From Acanthochlamys bracteata (taxonomy: Eukaryota; Streptophyta; Magnoliopsida; Pandanales; Velloziaceae): DNA of 64,000 nt. A model generated the notes under the pieces. It made no database searches. It saw only the letters and a list, made by a program, of their open reading frames with translations, and was not told the origin of the DNA. The translations under genes and the position numbers were made by a program. The stretch covers positions 14,513,001 to 14,577,000 of the forward strand of contig CM034126.1 of assembly GCA_019914995.1 (NCBI GenBank). Direction: 5' to 3'. The first letter of the stretch is position 1. Every line of letters begins with the position of its first letter. Positions 39,703-51,703 of this stretch are shown piece by piece.

Positions 39703-40717
39703 ATTGCTCCAAACGCACCAAACAATCACCCTTTATCCAACACACCAATGAAACCCGGATTTGCCTCTCAACGAAATCAATCAATCAGCCAACACAATCC
39801 GAATCCCCCAAAATTGTTTGCCTGAATAGAAATGCTTCTGGTGGAAAACGAAGTAAAAGATACAAAGATCGAAAGTTCTACAAGAAAATTCTAACCAAAG
39901 ATTGATCAATCAATCAAGGAAGAAAACACGAAACAACAACTTCGGGATATTTCCCTCTGAATAACACTTTCAAGTTTGCAAGAAGGATAAAAAAGCGAAA
40001 TTTAATCGTGCTGTGAGAGGAGCCCGTTAAAGATTTTTTCAGAATAGAGAGTTAAAATGGAACGCTTTCTGTTATACCACTCAAGAACTGGAGTGTCAAA
40101 AATTCTAGAAATCTATAAACGAATTGAAAATTATCTCGATTTCATATTTCGCAATTTACATTTCTTAGAGACAAAGACAAGCCTACGTGGTTTGTGAAAC
40201 GCAAAAGATAAAGTGATAATATTCCTCGATTTTTAGAAGTTTATTTCTCAACAAAATTAATGACAGTGTTGGATTTTTTAATCTGGATTTAACGAGAAGT
40301 TTACCAGCGGAGACAGCGGGTAATCCAACCGTCAACAATCCTTAGCTCAGCCGTTAACCCATTTAACACAGAATTAAAAAAAATTTAATCCATATAAATA
40401 TATAAATTAATTAAAATTAAATAAATTTGATTTGATTATAAATAAATCTAATTTATTTAAAATTGATTTATTAATCTGAATTATTACTGTTAAATAAACT
40501 TTATTTTTATCTTGTTAGCAATATTTTGGAATGTTGAGTTGGGAAAAACTTGATTTTTACAACACAGAAGATCCATTGCTGATTGCAGTTTAGAAAATTA
40601 GGTGCAACTTCATTCTCATCATTTTAAAAAAAAGTTTTGCGGAAAAATACTCTCCATTGATTCGATTTGTTACATGCAATGAAAACTTGTTACAAGCTCG
40701 TTTTAATTGATCTCTTC
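39703..40717. promoter_or_regulatory. Left part of the divergent XBAT35-DLST intergenic region
   Basis: The two ATGs are 1.6 kb apart and face away from each other. This part should hold the XBAT35 leader and promoter. It is AT-rich and I picked out no specific motif. Confidence 0.4.
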
Positions 40718-41006
40718 GGGCGTATTTCAAATATTCGTAACTGAGTTTTATGAAAATAAAAAATAGAGTTTCTTAAAAAATAAAATAGAAATAAAGTTTA
40801 GTATTTGTATTTCAATAAATTTTAAAAGTATATTAAAAATTAAAAAATATAGTTGTATTAAAAAATGTGTAAATAAAAAAGTTAAAATTAGAGTTCCGCA
40901 TATAAAAGTAAAATTCTAAATTTTTTATGTAATTAAAATATATGAACTATTCGAAATTTAAAATCTGATAGAAGAAAAAAAATTACTGATATTTAAAACA
41001 CGCAAA
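40718..41006. mobile_element. MITE, same family as the copy at 63803
   Basis: The left end GGGCGTATTTCAAATATTC is inverted against the right end, which reads GCGTGTTTTAAATATCAG on the other strand. The right half, reverse-complemented, aligns with 63803-64000 over its whole visible length (shared ATCAGATTTT/ATTAGATTTT, CGGAACTCTAAT and TTTTATTTACACA). It is about 290 bp and non-coding, and lies in the DLST promoter side of the divergent region. Confidence 0.65.
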
Positions 41007-41079
41007 TAACGAAAGAAGATCTTCTCGATAATATTCAAAATATATTAATAAATAACAAAGAAAATTGGCAGTTTTTATC

Positions 41080-41137
41080 GGCCCAACCCAGAAAGCCCAA
41101 TATTGATTGGGCCAAGTGAATGATCAATAATTGGGCA
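41080..41137 (+). promoter_or_regulatory. Cluster of site II (TGGGCY-type) elements upstream of DLST
   Basis: Within 60 bp lie GGCCCA (41080-41085), AGCCCA (41094-41099), TGGGCC (41108-41113) and the weaker TGGGCA (41132-41137), about 180-240 bp before the DLST ATG. Site II elements bind TCP factors and are known to be enriched in plant nuclear genes for mitochondrial proteins, which fits the gene downstream. Confidence 0.55.
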
Positions 41138-41317
41138 TGTGCTGAAAAAGCAACACACGAAATAATTTAAAATATTATATTCATTTTATTGTTCGCGAGA
41201 TTCTTTGTTTCAATTTTTATTTATTTATTTGATTATTCTGTCGCAAGTCAAGATCGCGCAGCTCGAGATCGCTGGCTCGCTCCCGAACAACTAGGTAGAC
41301 TGTAGTTCTGTCCAACG

Positions 41318-44300
41318 ATGGCTTCCACCGTTGTTTCCCGCTTGATTCGCCGCCCTACCGCCGTAAGAAAATCTTCTATTAGTCTTTTCGTTTTCTGTAG
41401 TCTTCTTTTTATGGATTCGATTTGTTCGCTGTCGTGCTAGTTGCTGTGTTTTTTCCCCCTCCTTGCTTCTGGGGAATTTTCGGTTTTGCTTGTGGGCGAT
41501 TTGAAAGTGTTTATGAATTTCGGTTTCTCTTCGAGCTGAACGAGATCGGGTACTGCTTAGACTGTAATAGGATCTGTTTTTTCTGTTGCATTTTAGGATT
41601 TTGTTTAGCTCTGTTAGGTTTCTGGAATTGTTTAGGTACCAGAGTAACAGATTTAGGAACTGAAGCTTAACTCTCTGTTTGGAATGTTCGAAAACAAGCT
41701 GGGGACAAATCTTAGTTTAGGTAGGCAATCCTTGGTAGTTAGGTAGGTAGATGGATTTAGTTGATGACATTAATTGTAAGAGAGTGGTACGACAAAATGT
41801 TGATTAGAGATGTTAGAATTATGTAAAATTAATAAGTTATCAAAATAGATTAAAAAAATCACTAATTGGTTATTTGGAATATCATGAAAAGAGTTTTGGA
41901 GCCAGTTAGCATCTGACAAGAGAAGGACCATTCTTCAATAAGCCAAGTAAGCAACCAACAATTCCACTATACCCAAACTTGTATCGGATGACAAAAAAAG
42001 ATCTGTGTTGTTTTTGCTGGTGATACTGAGTTTGAAACAGAAAAAGGTCTTTTTTCTCAAGTTTAATAAAGTTGATGCCTGTACATTATGTTTGAGTTGA
42101 GATCATTGTTTTTTCCTGTACATCATTTTTAAGGAGTCCTGTCTTCTCTTGGGGGAAGCTTCTTAATAGTAATGCTGCCATAACCTTTATATAGGGCCTT
42201 CTCTTACTTAGAAGTTGCAAGCATGTCAGAAGCTTCAGTCATCATGTATTCCCAGGTGATTGTACGTGGTGTCATACGTTGGGAGTTAAAAGATGATACA
42301 TTTTTAATATATTCTAAATCTGTTGTTCATACATTTTGCAGGTGGTTCTGCTGTTTCAAAACCAAGAAGGTTAGCACTTTTGACATGCTGATTTTCTTTT
42401 TTTAGTTATGAAAATAGTCCTTGTGGATTCTTGAATTTACTTGGCGCTGAAGCCATCTGTTTCTTCGTATCACTAATGGGGTTTGTGTTTTATTATATCT
42501 TCTTGTTAGCAGTTTTCCAATCTGTCTTGAAATGTATAAAGACTCCTTCAGCTTAATTTAATTATCCCTTTAGTTCTAGTGCATTAATCTGCAATGAATT
42601 TTTTCTTGGTTTTAGCGTTTTAGGAAGTCCTGATCCATGGTGAGTTCTCACATCGTGTTGTAAGTTTAGGAGGAGTTTTTTGGATTTTAAATCTCAAAAG
42701 AGTTAAGAGTAATGATCGAACACTTCAATGAAGACTCTTAAGAAAGATCTCGGTACTTAGGATTTAGGAGATATTTTGATATAGGACAAAGTTGAGCAAA
42801 AATCTAAGCTGTCCATTCATCCAATTGATATAGGCCTGGTTGCTGGTCATCATTGTGCGTGTTTAGTTGATGTGAGCTATGGCAGGACTCAGTGAAATAC
42901 TTGCACGAAACTCGATCGGAAGTGAGTTTTCAGAACTGAGCAAAGTGAGTTTTGTCGTTCACATGTCTGAATGTTAGTCTGAAATCATAGAAGTGTGTTT
43001 CATAAGAAGTGAAAGATAATTAAATTGGAGTTAAATGACTTCGGAGCTTTTTGAGTTAAAGTCACTTTGCTGTAATGTGAATTAATTGAATACTATATAC
43101 TTTTAAATATTTTTTATGAACATTTAAAAATATAATATCGTGACTTTCTACTCACTTTACCAATACAAGTTAACACCAAAACTTTTCTCTCGCTTCTCTA
43201 AACTCATTTTTCCAACATTTCTCGAAGTCATTACAACATTTCTTCACTTACGTGCAAGTGAACAACCCCTTGATGTAGTACTGTCAGGCACAGTTATTAC
43301 GATATTGATTATTAATGTTTGACCTTCACATGACGATGGACGTGGTAAGGTTGTGACTTCTTCCTTGGTTAAGCATAGGTGGAATTGAAGTTGAAGGATT
43401 TTCTTACTGCATCACAGAGATTGTGTTTAGGTGACAACAGATTGGGCTCACTGAAAAAATACAGCAACAATCCAAGTTCGACTTCACCAACATTAGTTAT
43501 TGATACCCCACAACTTTTGAGGGTGATAGCGGCTCTTTTAGTTGTAACCTATAGCTGCCTTTTGTCATGTTACACTTGTTTATGGCATTTTTCTCACCAA
43601 AGGGCGTCTTATGTAGGTTGTTCTAGAGTAGCATAGAATACTCTAGATAACCAAGATGTTTTGGACTATGTTAGATACTTTAAAGGTGGAGATATTTTGT
43701 ATAAATATTATGTACTTTCTGGATCAAGTGTTCTCCACCGTCCGATCAAAGTCATATTCACTGTCCTTTGAGGAGGGTGGCAAGGCTATTAATAGGAGGG
43801 AGAATCCTCATCTGTAAGCCAACAAGCAAGAGTTGTAACCAGCAAAATATTGTAAAGCTTCCATTCCAAAAGCTTTCTTTCAAGTATTGTTCCACTTTTT
43901 CCTTAGCCTTTTTACCTACCAAGAAGTGTGACTAAGTGCCGCACGAGTCAAAGTAGAAATTCTAGGCCCGTGACAATTTTCATGTATGACGTTTGTTGGA
44001 CCGGAAGCCTGTCGCTCACAGGAGTTATAATTCGTAGAACATTGTCTCCTCACTGCTTTCACTACTTTGAAATGCAGGGAAGTGACTCGCCTTTTTCTGA
44101 AGGATTCACCGTACAGCATATGGAGTAGGACTTTTGCCTCAGATGCTGGTGGGTCATTGTGGAAACCTAAATTCTTTGAACTTGAGTATCTCTACATCCT
44201 GGGGAAGAATATATCTGCTTCCAGTATGCTGACGTGGATAAATTTTGTTCTTGCAAAGGTGATGTATTTGATGCTGTTGTGCCCCACATGGGTGAATCCA

Positions 44301-46320
44301 TATCTGATGGGACTCTTGCAACTTTTCTGAAGAGTATGTAGCTTCTAACTTGCCCAACTATGATGTTCACATGTACACATGACCTGTGCTTTGCTCACAA
44401 CTCTAATACTAATAGTGGGTTTGTTTTCCATGTCTGGGACCAGAACCTGGTGATAGAGTTGAAGCTGGTGAAGCAATTGCACAGGTGGAAACTGACAAGG
44501 TACTTCAGGAAAGCTGGTCTTTGGATTTTCAAAAGAAAAGCTGGTCTTTGAATTTTCGAACTTATATGAGGTTGGTTGTCTAACTTGTAATTTTCGTTGT
44601 AGGTGACTGTTGATATCAACAGCCCTGATTCTGGGGTTATTGAAAAGGTAAATTCTTTTTTTTATGGTATGCCATTCAAAATACATTCTCTATGCACTAG
44701 CAACACTTCCTTGCATTCTCTGTCCATTAATTACCTCTGTTCATTGACAGGTTTTAGCAAAAGAGGGTGATACTGTAACACCAGGAACAAAGGTCGCTGT
44801 CATATCTAGATCAGCTGCACCAAGTGACACACACGTCGCACCATCGGAAGAACAGAAGAAAGATGCTTCACCACCACCCCCTCCACCAAAGGAAAAACCC
44901 AGTCTAGAGAAGCCTAAAGTTGAGCCTGTCAAGACAGAATCACCAAAGGCATCTCCACCTCCTACTCCACATAAATCTTCTCCCACAGAACCTCAACTTC
45001 CTCCTAAGGAAAGGGAAAGACGGGTAGGTTTTCTGTAAATTGCCAAAGCTGTTGATGGATAATGCGTACTAAAAACATGCATGTGACTCTAGGTGCCCAT
45101 GCCAAGGCTTAGGAAAAGAGTAGCTACTCGCTTGAAGGACTCACAGAACACATTTGCGATGCTAACCACCTTTAATGAAGTGGATATGTAAGTCCTTGTT
45201 GGCACTCAATCTTGATGTCTCCCTCATGAAGTTCATCATTTCGGCACCAGCATCTTCTTAATTACTGAAGTGACATATCACTTTTCAGACCTGCTTCCTC
45301 AGCATGAGTACAACTCGTATTGCATTATAATTTTTAGAACACCTAGTCCATTTTTACATGGTGTGGCCCTTTTGTGTAGGACAAACTTGATGAAACTTCG
45401 TTCTGAGTACAAGGATGCTTTTGCAGAGAAGCATGGGGTGAAGTTGGGCCTCATGTCAGGTTTTGTGAAAGTATGCCATCTGTTGTTTTCGCCACTTTTT
45501 GGTTTGGCGTATTTCTTTGTTCTTTTTTTCTTATGAAATAATGCCATTTTTTTGTGTTGATAGGCTGCGGTATCTGCTCTTCAACATCAGCCAATTGTGA
45601 ATGGAGTCATCGATGGTGATGATATTATATACAGAGACTACATTGATATCAGTGTTGCTGTTGGCACATCTCGGGTTTGTCTCAAAATCTTGTCTAACGC
45701 CTAAAGCTATTTGTTTGTGATGATTTTGCATAGTTTCTTATCACTTCATTAATTATTCACATTTTACTGTATGTAAAAACAAAATGGGAAACGTGATATA
45801 TACTCCTTTTCTTCGGTAGGGCCTTGTGGTTCCTGTTATCCGTAATGCTGATAGGATGAATTTTGCTGAGATTGAGAGAGAGATCAACGTCCTTGCCAAG
45901 AAGGCTAGTGATGGTACCATATCAATAGACGAAATGGCTGGGGGCACATTCACAATTTCCAACGGTGGAGTATACGGGAGCCTCTTGAGTACACCTATCA
46001 TCAACCCCCCGCAAGTAATACATTTGATATGCTCTATTTATTAACTTATTTGATTAACCATGAGACACCTTAGGCATGAATATGAGGATGACTTTCTGAT
46101 TTAATTCTTTTTTTATCTCATTTTGCAGTCAGCTATCCTGGGAATGCACTCCATTGTGAGCCGCCCCATGGTTGTCGATGGCAACATAGTTCCTAGGCCC
46201 ATGATGTATGTTGCTATGACCTATGATCATAGATTGATCGATGGAAGAGAAGCCGTCTACTTCCTGAGACGCATAAAGGATGTTGTTGAAGACCCTCGTA
46301 GGCTTCTACTTGATCTATAA
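41318..46320 (+). CDS. DLST: Dihydrolipoyl succinyltransferase, E2 of mitochondrial 2-oxoglutarate dehydrogenase
   Basis: The E2 core of the 2-oxoglutarate dehydrogenase complex, which transfers succinyl from lipoate to CoA in the TCA cycle. Thirteen exons give 445 residues: 41318-41362, 42195-42255, 42342-42369, 44078-44148, 44259-44333, 44444-44499, 44603-44647, 44751-45023, 45093-45187, 45380-45470, 45564-45674, 45820-46014 and 46129-46320. A basic, Ser-rich mitochondrial presequence ([13 protein letters not shown]...) ends near [10 protein letters not shown]. The lipoyl domain (about 73-146) has [20 protein letters not shown] and the lipoyl-lysine motif ETDKVTV with Lys112. A Pro/Lys-rich linker follows. 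The catalytic domain contains [34 protein letters not shown], and DHRLIDG with His416 and Asp420. The peripheral E1/E3-binding domain is absent, as usual for plant DLST. Intron 3 (42370-44077) is long and holds repeat-like sequence. Confidence 0.95.
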
Positions 46321-47767
46321 ATGGCGGTGTTTTTGGCACTGTTTTTTCTGCATCGAAATAATCTCGCGCAATGTGATTATGATTTTATTGCTATGAGGTC
46401 AAATGGAGAGTGAACTATGAAAACAATTTTCCAGTTCATAATAGTTGAAGTCCATTTTTTTCGAACTAGTTATTATTTATGTGATAACAGGAAAAAAAAG
46501 TTTTTGAAACTATATGATCTAAGAATAAGCCAGCAGAAGATGATGATTGATATCACTGTCTAATGACTGCTGAGCGGCTCTATCCTTAGTGTAATAGTGA
46601 ATGCGGCTTGTTCTTCTGTTGTTATTTTCCTTTTGATATGAATCCTTTTCGCCAGATATACACCGTGAATCTGTGTGCTCTCTACCGTTGTTTGGTTGTA
46701 GCGGGGTCGACGAACAGCTATACCGCGTTGCTAAGATGGACCAATCATAGTTTCGACATGCACAGACAGCGTGCGTTGTTCTTAATGCACTGGAACTAAT
46801 GTTCTTGAGAGAGGGCAAGATAAACTTATGGCGCAGCGCACCCTCTATCAATTCCCACCTATCCCCCTCTAATCAATCAATGGTTCTCAAATCTAATTTT
46901 AGCCTTCTAGTGTGTGACACTTGATGCTCTTCTGCAGCCTGCCAACCCTCGACAGCTTTAGAAATGATAAGGAAATTATGATGATATGCTTGGATGTTAT
47001 GAAAGCTGGAGTGCTGTTTGAGCTAGCTGGTTAATTTGTGATCAGGTGAAAATTACTTGGTGTGGTGCAAATTGGTGGATCAACATGCGAGGTTCTCTTG
47101 ATTATGTGATCATTGTTTGTGTTTTATGTTTTTTGTCAGCTTGGAGATGCCAAAAGCAAAGGGAAGGAACTGGGAAGCCGAAGAAGTAGAATGCAGAAAT
47201 GCAGATAAATGGAGGTTGTTGGTGATAAGGTTTTTGGAAGTAGCATGTATGTCGACATTCTAGAAATTGGCCTTGTTGCTTACAGAATTTACCTGCTCTT
47301 GTTGAGGTTGTCTTAACGCGTTATGCTTATTAGAGAATAAAATATATCAGCTTGTCAGAATCAGTAAACATATATCTACGGCATGTTTATTTGCTACCTC
47401 AAGCACTTGTGCAAGGGCTTTTTCTTTTATACACTCTTCATTTTTGGAAGTACCATCGAATTGTTTGATCTACGGCTAGAATTTATACTGGAACTGTGCC
47501 TTTTCCCCCATCCCATAGTACGCCACTGCAAGACCATTCGTGTGACTCCTAAAACAACATACACAAGCACATTCAACAAAAGTGAAAAGTAAGATAAGAT
47601 CTCAATTTTCTGCAGCTACAATAATTATTACTCAAAAACACAACAAGTAAATTGTTGTCGCAACCAATACCACTACATCCGAAGACTACAATGACATTTG
47701 ATGCAAACTCTACAACTCGTACAAAAATAACCCAGTATAGTAAAGCAATTCTGAAACTACACATTAC
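46321..47767. other. Convergent intergenic region between DLST and NAA10
   Basis: The 3' UTRs of two genes that face each other lie here. No conserved coding sequence was seen; short frames at 46.5-46.85 kb look like chance. Poly(A) sites cannot be fixed. Confidence 0.4.
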
Positions 47768-49685
47768 CTATCTCATGACCGAACTCGTCTTCCCCTCCTT
47801 TGCCTGGGAGGATCCAGAAGCTTCTGCTGCGGCTGACACAGTTCCCCCTCCATCTTCGCCACTAGTTATTGATCCTGAGCAGCACCCTTGGTGATGATGG
47901 TGATGATCTCGTTGGCGTACCTTAAGCTGCTTTCGCATGTCATAGGCATCTTCACCGTCAGCATAGTACTTGACCTCTACATCATGGATACGGTACCCAA
48001 GTGTAGATGTGTAGAGATTGAAAGCTGCACGATTGCTCCGGCGGACATGAAGTGAAACATATTCTGCCCCAAACACCTAAAAGCCAACCAAATTCAATGG
48101 TGTCAAAGGTCATACGGTCATTCTTTTGTTTAAATGAAATCTTAAAACATCAAAGCAACAACCAAGAAAAGTATATGTCAAGATTTTAGTGGTACTATAA
48201 TAGCATTGTCACATGGTCAACTTGAAGCTATTCATCATAGATCTCCGCTGCAAATTAATGCATCAATCTACTGCATTCTTGGCAATTTAGGTTATTAAAC
48301 ATTGCTGCCAAAAGTGCATTTTGGTTTATTAAAAAGAAACAAGCTCAGCAAGTATGCATCAACAATTGACAACTTCACAGAATCCAAACCATTAGAAACC
48401 TCAATGCAGTTCACAGTTATACTTTGCCTAATTCAAACCATTAGAAACCTCAAATGCAGTTCACAGTCAAGACTTTTCCTTGAACATCTAACAGCATGCT
48501 ATGCACTGAGAGACATTCTAGAGAGAATTCCCAAGAGACAGAGTCAAAGCACCCTAACTAGGCAAGAAAAACAGTTCAGGCACTCCATCAGAAGTGATTC
48601 TAGCTAGAGAAAACAGATAAGAGAAGTGAATACAGTTCCATTCACCAATGAGACAAAGACAATTTTGGCAAGTACGCATCAGCAATTTCAGAGAATCCAA
48701 CCATTCCAATCTCACTTAACATCAAACATGTAGCACACAAAATCCCAGCCATTAAGTTTGAGAACACAATTCAATTCTCAGGAAAAGAAAAAGAAGCAAC
48801 TTTTGGAAGTACCTATCAACAAAGGACGGGTTGGTGGAGAAGGTCACAGAATACTTTACATGCATTTCATCGAACAGGTATGCAAGATACTAGACAAGTA
48901 GAGAGTGAATGCAGTCCAATTCACTAAAAGAACAGAAAAAACAGCAACTCCTGTAAGCATAAATTAACAATTCCACAGAAGACAGTTCAGGGATTCCGTC
49001 AAAGATCTGGCAGTCAAGATTCTATATAGACAGGTAATGCTTATTTATTATTATTTTTTAAAGCAACTTTCCACAGAACACAGTTCAGGCATTTCATTGA
49101 TACCTAGTACGCAGGCTCCTAGATAGATAGAGAGGAAACAAAGTAACTTTTGCAAGTAGGCATCAAAATTCCAGAGGACGCAGTTGAGGCATTTCGTCGA
49201 ACATCTGGGACGCAAGATCGGATACAGAGAGAAAAAGAAAGCAACTTTTTGCAAGTACACATTAAAAATTCCAACAGAAACCAGTTGCGGAATTTCATCG
49301 ACCACCCTGGTACGCAAGATTCTAACACAGACAAATTCAAAAAGTGATCCAACAATCTAGCTATGGATCACCTCACCTGTTCCATGGCAGTCTGTGCAGC
49401 AGACATCAACCTCGTAGCAAGCCCTAACTTTCTGTGTGTCCGCACCACAGCAAGCGAAGTGATGTGTCCGTGAGGCGGTGAATCCCCAGAAGTTTCTTCT
49501 TCCATCTTAGCAAGGACGTAACCGACAATCTTACCACCGTAATCTTCAGCAACGTAGAGAAGCTGCGGCCACGAGAGGATGTGGTACAGATAATATTTCA
49601 TCTGGTAGTTCTCCGGTAAACATAGCAGGTTGCAAGCCTGCATCGAGAGCAAGTCTTCAACTTTCGCGGGCCTAATGCAAACCAT
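47768..49685 (-). CDS. NAA10: Catalytic subunit of N-terminal acetyltransferase A
   Basis: NAA10 acetylates the N-termini of nascent proteins whose initiator Met has been removed, working with NAA15 at the ribosome. Two exons, 49685-49377 and 48076-47768, give 205 residues. The GNAT fold is nearly complete: [79 protein letters not shown] with the acetyl-CoA loop RKLGLA, then [19 protein letters not shown] and [19 protein letters not shown]. The C-terminal tail is variable and has a five-His run and Ser/Gly/Glu stretches. I chose the ATG giving MVCIRP because it is the start in yeast, animals and plants; an in-frame ATG at 49703 would add MSSGGE. The 1.3-kb intron holds a decayed tandem array. 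TGGGCC and AGCCCA lie about 100 bp upstream. Confidence 0.94.
48340..49340. repeat. Diverged tandem repeat array in the NAA10 intron
   Basis: At least seven related units begin near 48343, 48659, 48797, 48942, 49063, 49142 and 49241. Each better copy runs GCAACTTTTGCAAGTA, CATCAAAAATTCCACAGA, CAGTTCAGGCATTTCATCGA, then CTGGTACGCAAGATTCTAGA. Spacing is 80-140 bp with indels; the last copies (49142 and 49241, 99 bp apart) are the best preserved. There is no coding sequence. The array lies fully inside the intron. Confidence 0.75.
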
Positions 49686-49703
49686 CTCGCCGCCGCTGGA
49701 CAA

Positions 49704-51671
49704 GAACTACAGATATTGGTGTTTTGCTGAGATTCGTGCAAAGTAAGCGCTGAAGAGAGAAGAAGACAAAGCTATCAGTATTGGGCCTGATAGATTGAAA
49801 GCCCATTATATCTTTCATCCGTTAAAAATGTGAAAGACTTAATTTGATACAGACCAATGGTTGGCTAGCTACTTATCGAAGTAACTTTAGATATAATTTA
49901 CTTCAACTTGTTTAGATCTTACTTTCAAGTTCGAGGTGGTGCTTCGTTCAATCTTAAGTAGATTTACGGGAAAAGCTTTATAAAAAAATTTCACTCTGAT
50001 TTTTATTTTATACTTTCTAATAAAACTTCTAAAAATTTTATAATTTTTTTAATTTAAAAATATAAAAAAATTTACATAAAATTTTATTATTAATTATTTT
50101 TATTTATTTTAAGTCAAAAAAATAAATTTTATTTTTAAAACATTTTAAAATATATTATTTTTAAAAAAATGGTTTTTGAATAAATATTTTCAAATTTTTT
50201 ATTTAATTTTTAGGGCTGAGAAAATTTTATATTAGTCAAATCCGAAGCAGATAACCTGTAGTCGGACTGTCAACTTGGATGTTTAACATAATTAAAAAGA
50301 ATAATGAATTTCACTCCACGTCATTTTAAAAATACCAACAATTAAGGTTGCATTTCTTTTACCTTTATAACTTATTGTTTTAATTAAAAAATTACTTCTA
50401 ACTTATTTTTATATACACGAAACATATAAATAATCACTTTAGGGTAACCTTGTTTGATGCAGAATCACGTAGAAGGTGTGTTCTTTTAGGGTCATTTTAA
50501 AGTACATTTTCCTCCATTTCAATAATTTTATTTTATTTTATATTTTTTAATATTTTTGAATAATATATTATATACTTTATTTAAAATAATATAAAAAAAT
50601 TATGTTATAAATTTTATTATTATTTATTATTTATTTTAGATAAAAAAATAGAGCTCGTTTCGAATAAAATAAAATTATATTTTATTTGACAAATTTTTTA
50701 TTTTAAAAACACTATCAAATATTTTCTTTAAACTGAAAAGAGATTATTAGAGTTAAATTATTATAAATAGTATTATCACAAGTGGAATTAATTTTTGTAT
50801 TTTTAAAAATAATTATTATATTTGTTTATGTAGTTGAAATAAATAAATAATACTGTTTAATAGAAAATTGTAATTATAAGAATAACAAATAGAGTTAAAA
50901 AAGTTAATAAAAGTAAATTTTAACTATTATATATTCAATTATACTTTAAAAAATTAAAATAATAATTAAAATATATAAAATGACTGTGAATTTTAAATTT
51001 GATAACAAAAATAAGTTCGGCAGAAACGCACTGGCAGTAGACTTCACAAGATATTAATTATTAATTAGGGGTGTTTGGTTAAGTGTTTTTCTAACGCTTA
51101 TTTCTAATTTTTAATTTTATATTTTTTAATATATATTTTATAAGTGTTTAAAAAATTTATTTAAAAATTTAAAAAATATAGAAAAATTTTCCGTAATTAA
51201 AAAAAATAAAACTTATTTTAAAAAAAATAAAAATATTTTTAATTTCAAAAAAGCTAAATTCAATGCAGAGACGGAAGTTGATTATGTCTTTCATGCTTGT
51301 CGGCAAGTCACCATTTCTCTAGATGCATTGATGAACATTTGAGATCTGTAACCGTAGAACATGATCTGAAATAGTTTTGCCTGCTATTAAAATGTCAGAA
51401 TAACAGTACGGGAATTGCAATTGAAAGTTTTGAGAACCTGAATATGCGAAATACTAAAAGTTTGCCTCATCCCAACAGAGAGATGTCAGCTATCTTAAAA
51501 TACTCTGGTTTGGGTTCAAAAACAGAATCTAGTAAACGGCTCGTTTCAAAGTTTCCTAGAAAAACTAAAAGAAAAGACTCTCTTATTGTTTCTTGTTTTT
51601 ATTCTTCTCAGCGGATATAGAGAAAATTTCCGAATAGTTAGAAAATTTCCTTGTTCTGTAGCTATACAGAA
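49704..51671. other. Promoter-side and AT-rich intergenic stretch
   Basis: The first 100-150 bp hold the NAA10 leader and site II motifs (TGGGCC 49782-49787, AGCCCA 49800-49805). The rest is very AT-rich with runs like those of the MITEs elsewhere. A possible element spans about 50472-51032 (AGGTGTGTTCTTTT at the left; AGTGCGTTTCTGCC reversed at the right). No gene was seen. Confidence 0.45.
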
Positions 51672-51672
51672 A

Positions 51673-51700
<28 letters not shown>
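51672..51700 (+). repeat. GA microsatellite directly before an ATG
   Basis: An almost pure AG/GA run ends only a few bases before the ATG at 51703. In the leader of a plant gene such tracts can bind BPC/GAGA-type proteins. It also keeps an upstream in-frame ATG (51586) open by coding for Arg-Glu repeats. Confidence 0.8.

Positions 51701-51702
<2 letters not shown>

Positions 51703-51703
<1 letters not shown>

Noticed and set aside
43640-43910. LTR-like stretch in DLST intron 3
   Set aside because: It has an ATTAATAGG-type leader region and a look of an old LTR end, but no paired LTR, no primer-binding site, no coding parts and no flanking duplication were seen. Too weak to call a fossil element.
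50472-51032. A longer MITE (about 560 bp)
   Set aside because: The ends look paired (AGGTGTGTTCTTTT and AGTGCGTTTCTGCC), but the interior is so AT-rich that boundaries and nesting cannot be judged; mentioned only inside the intergenic entry.
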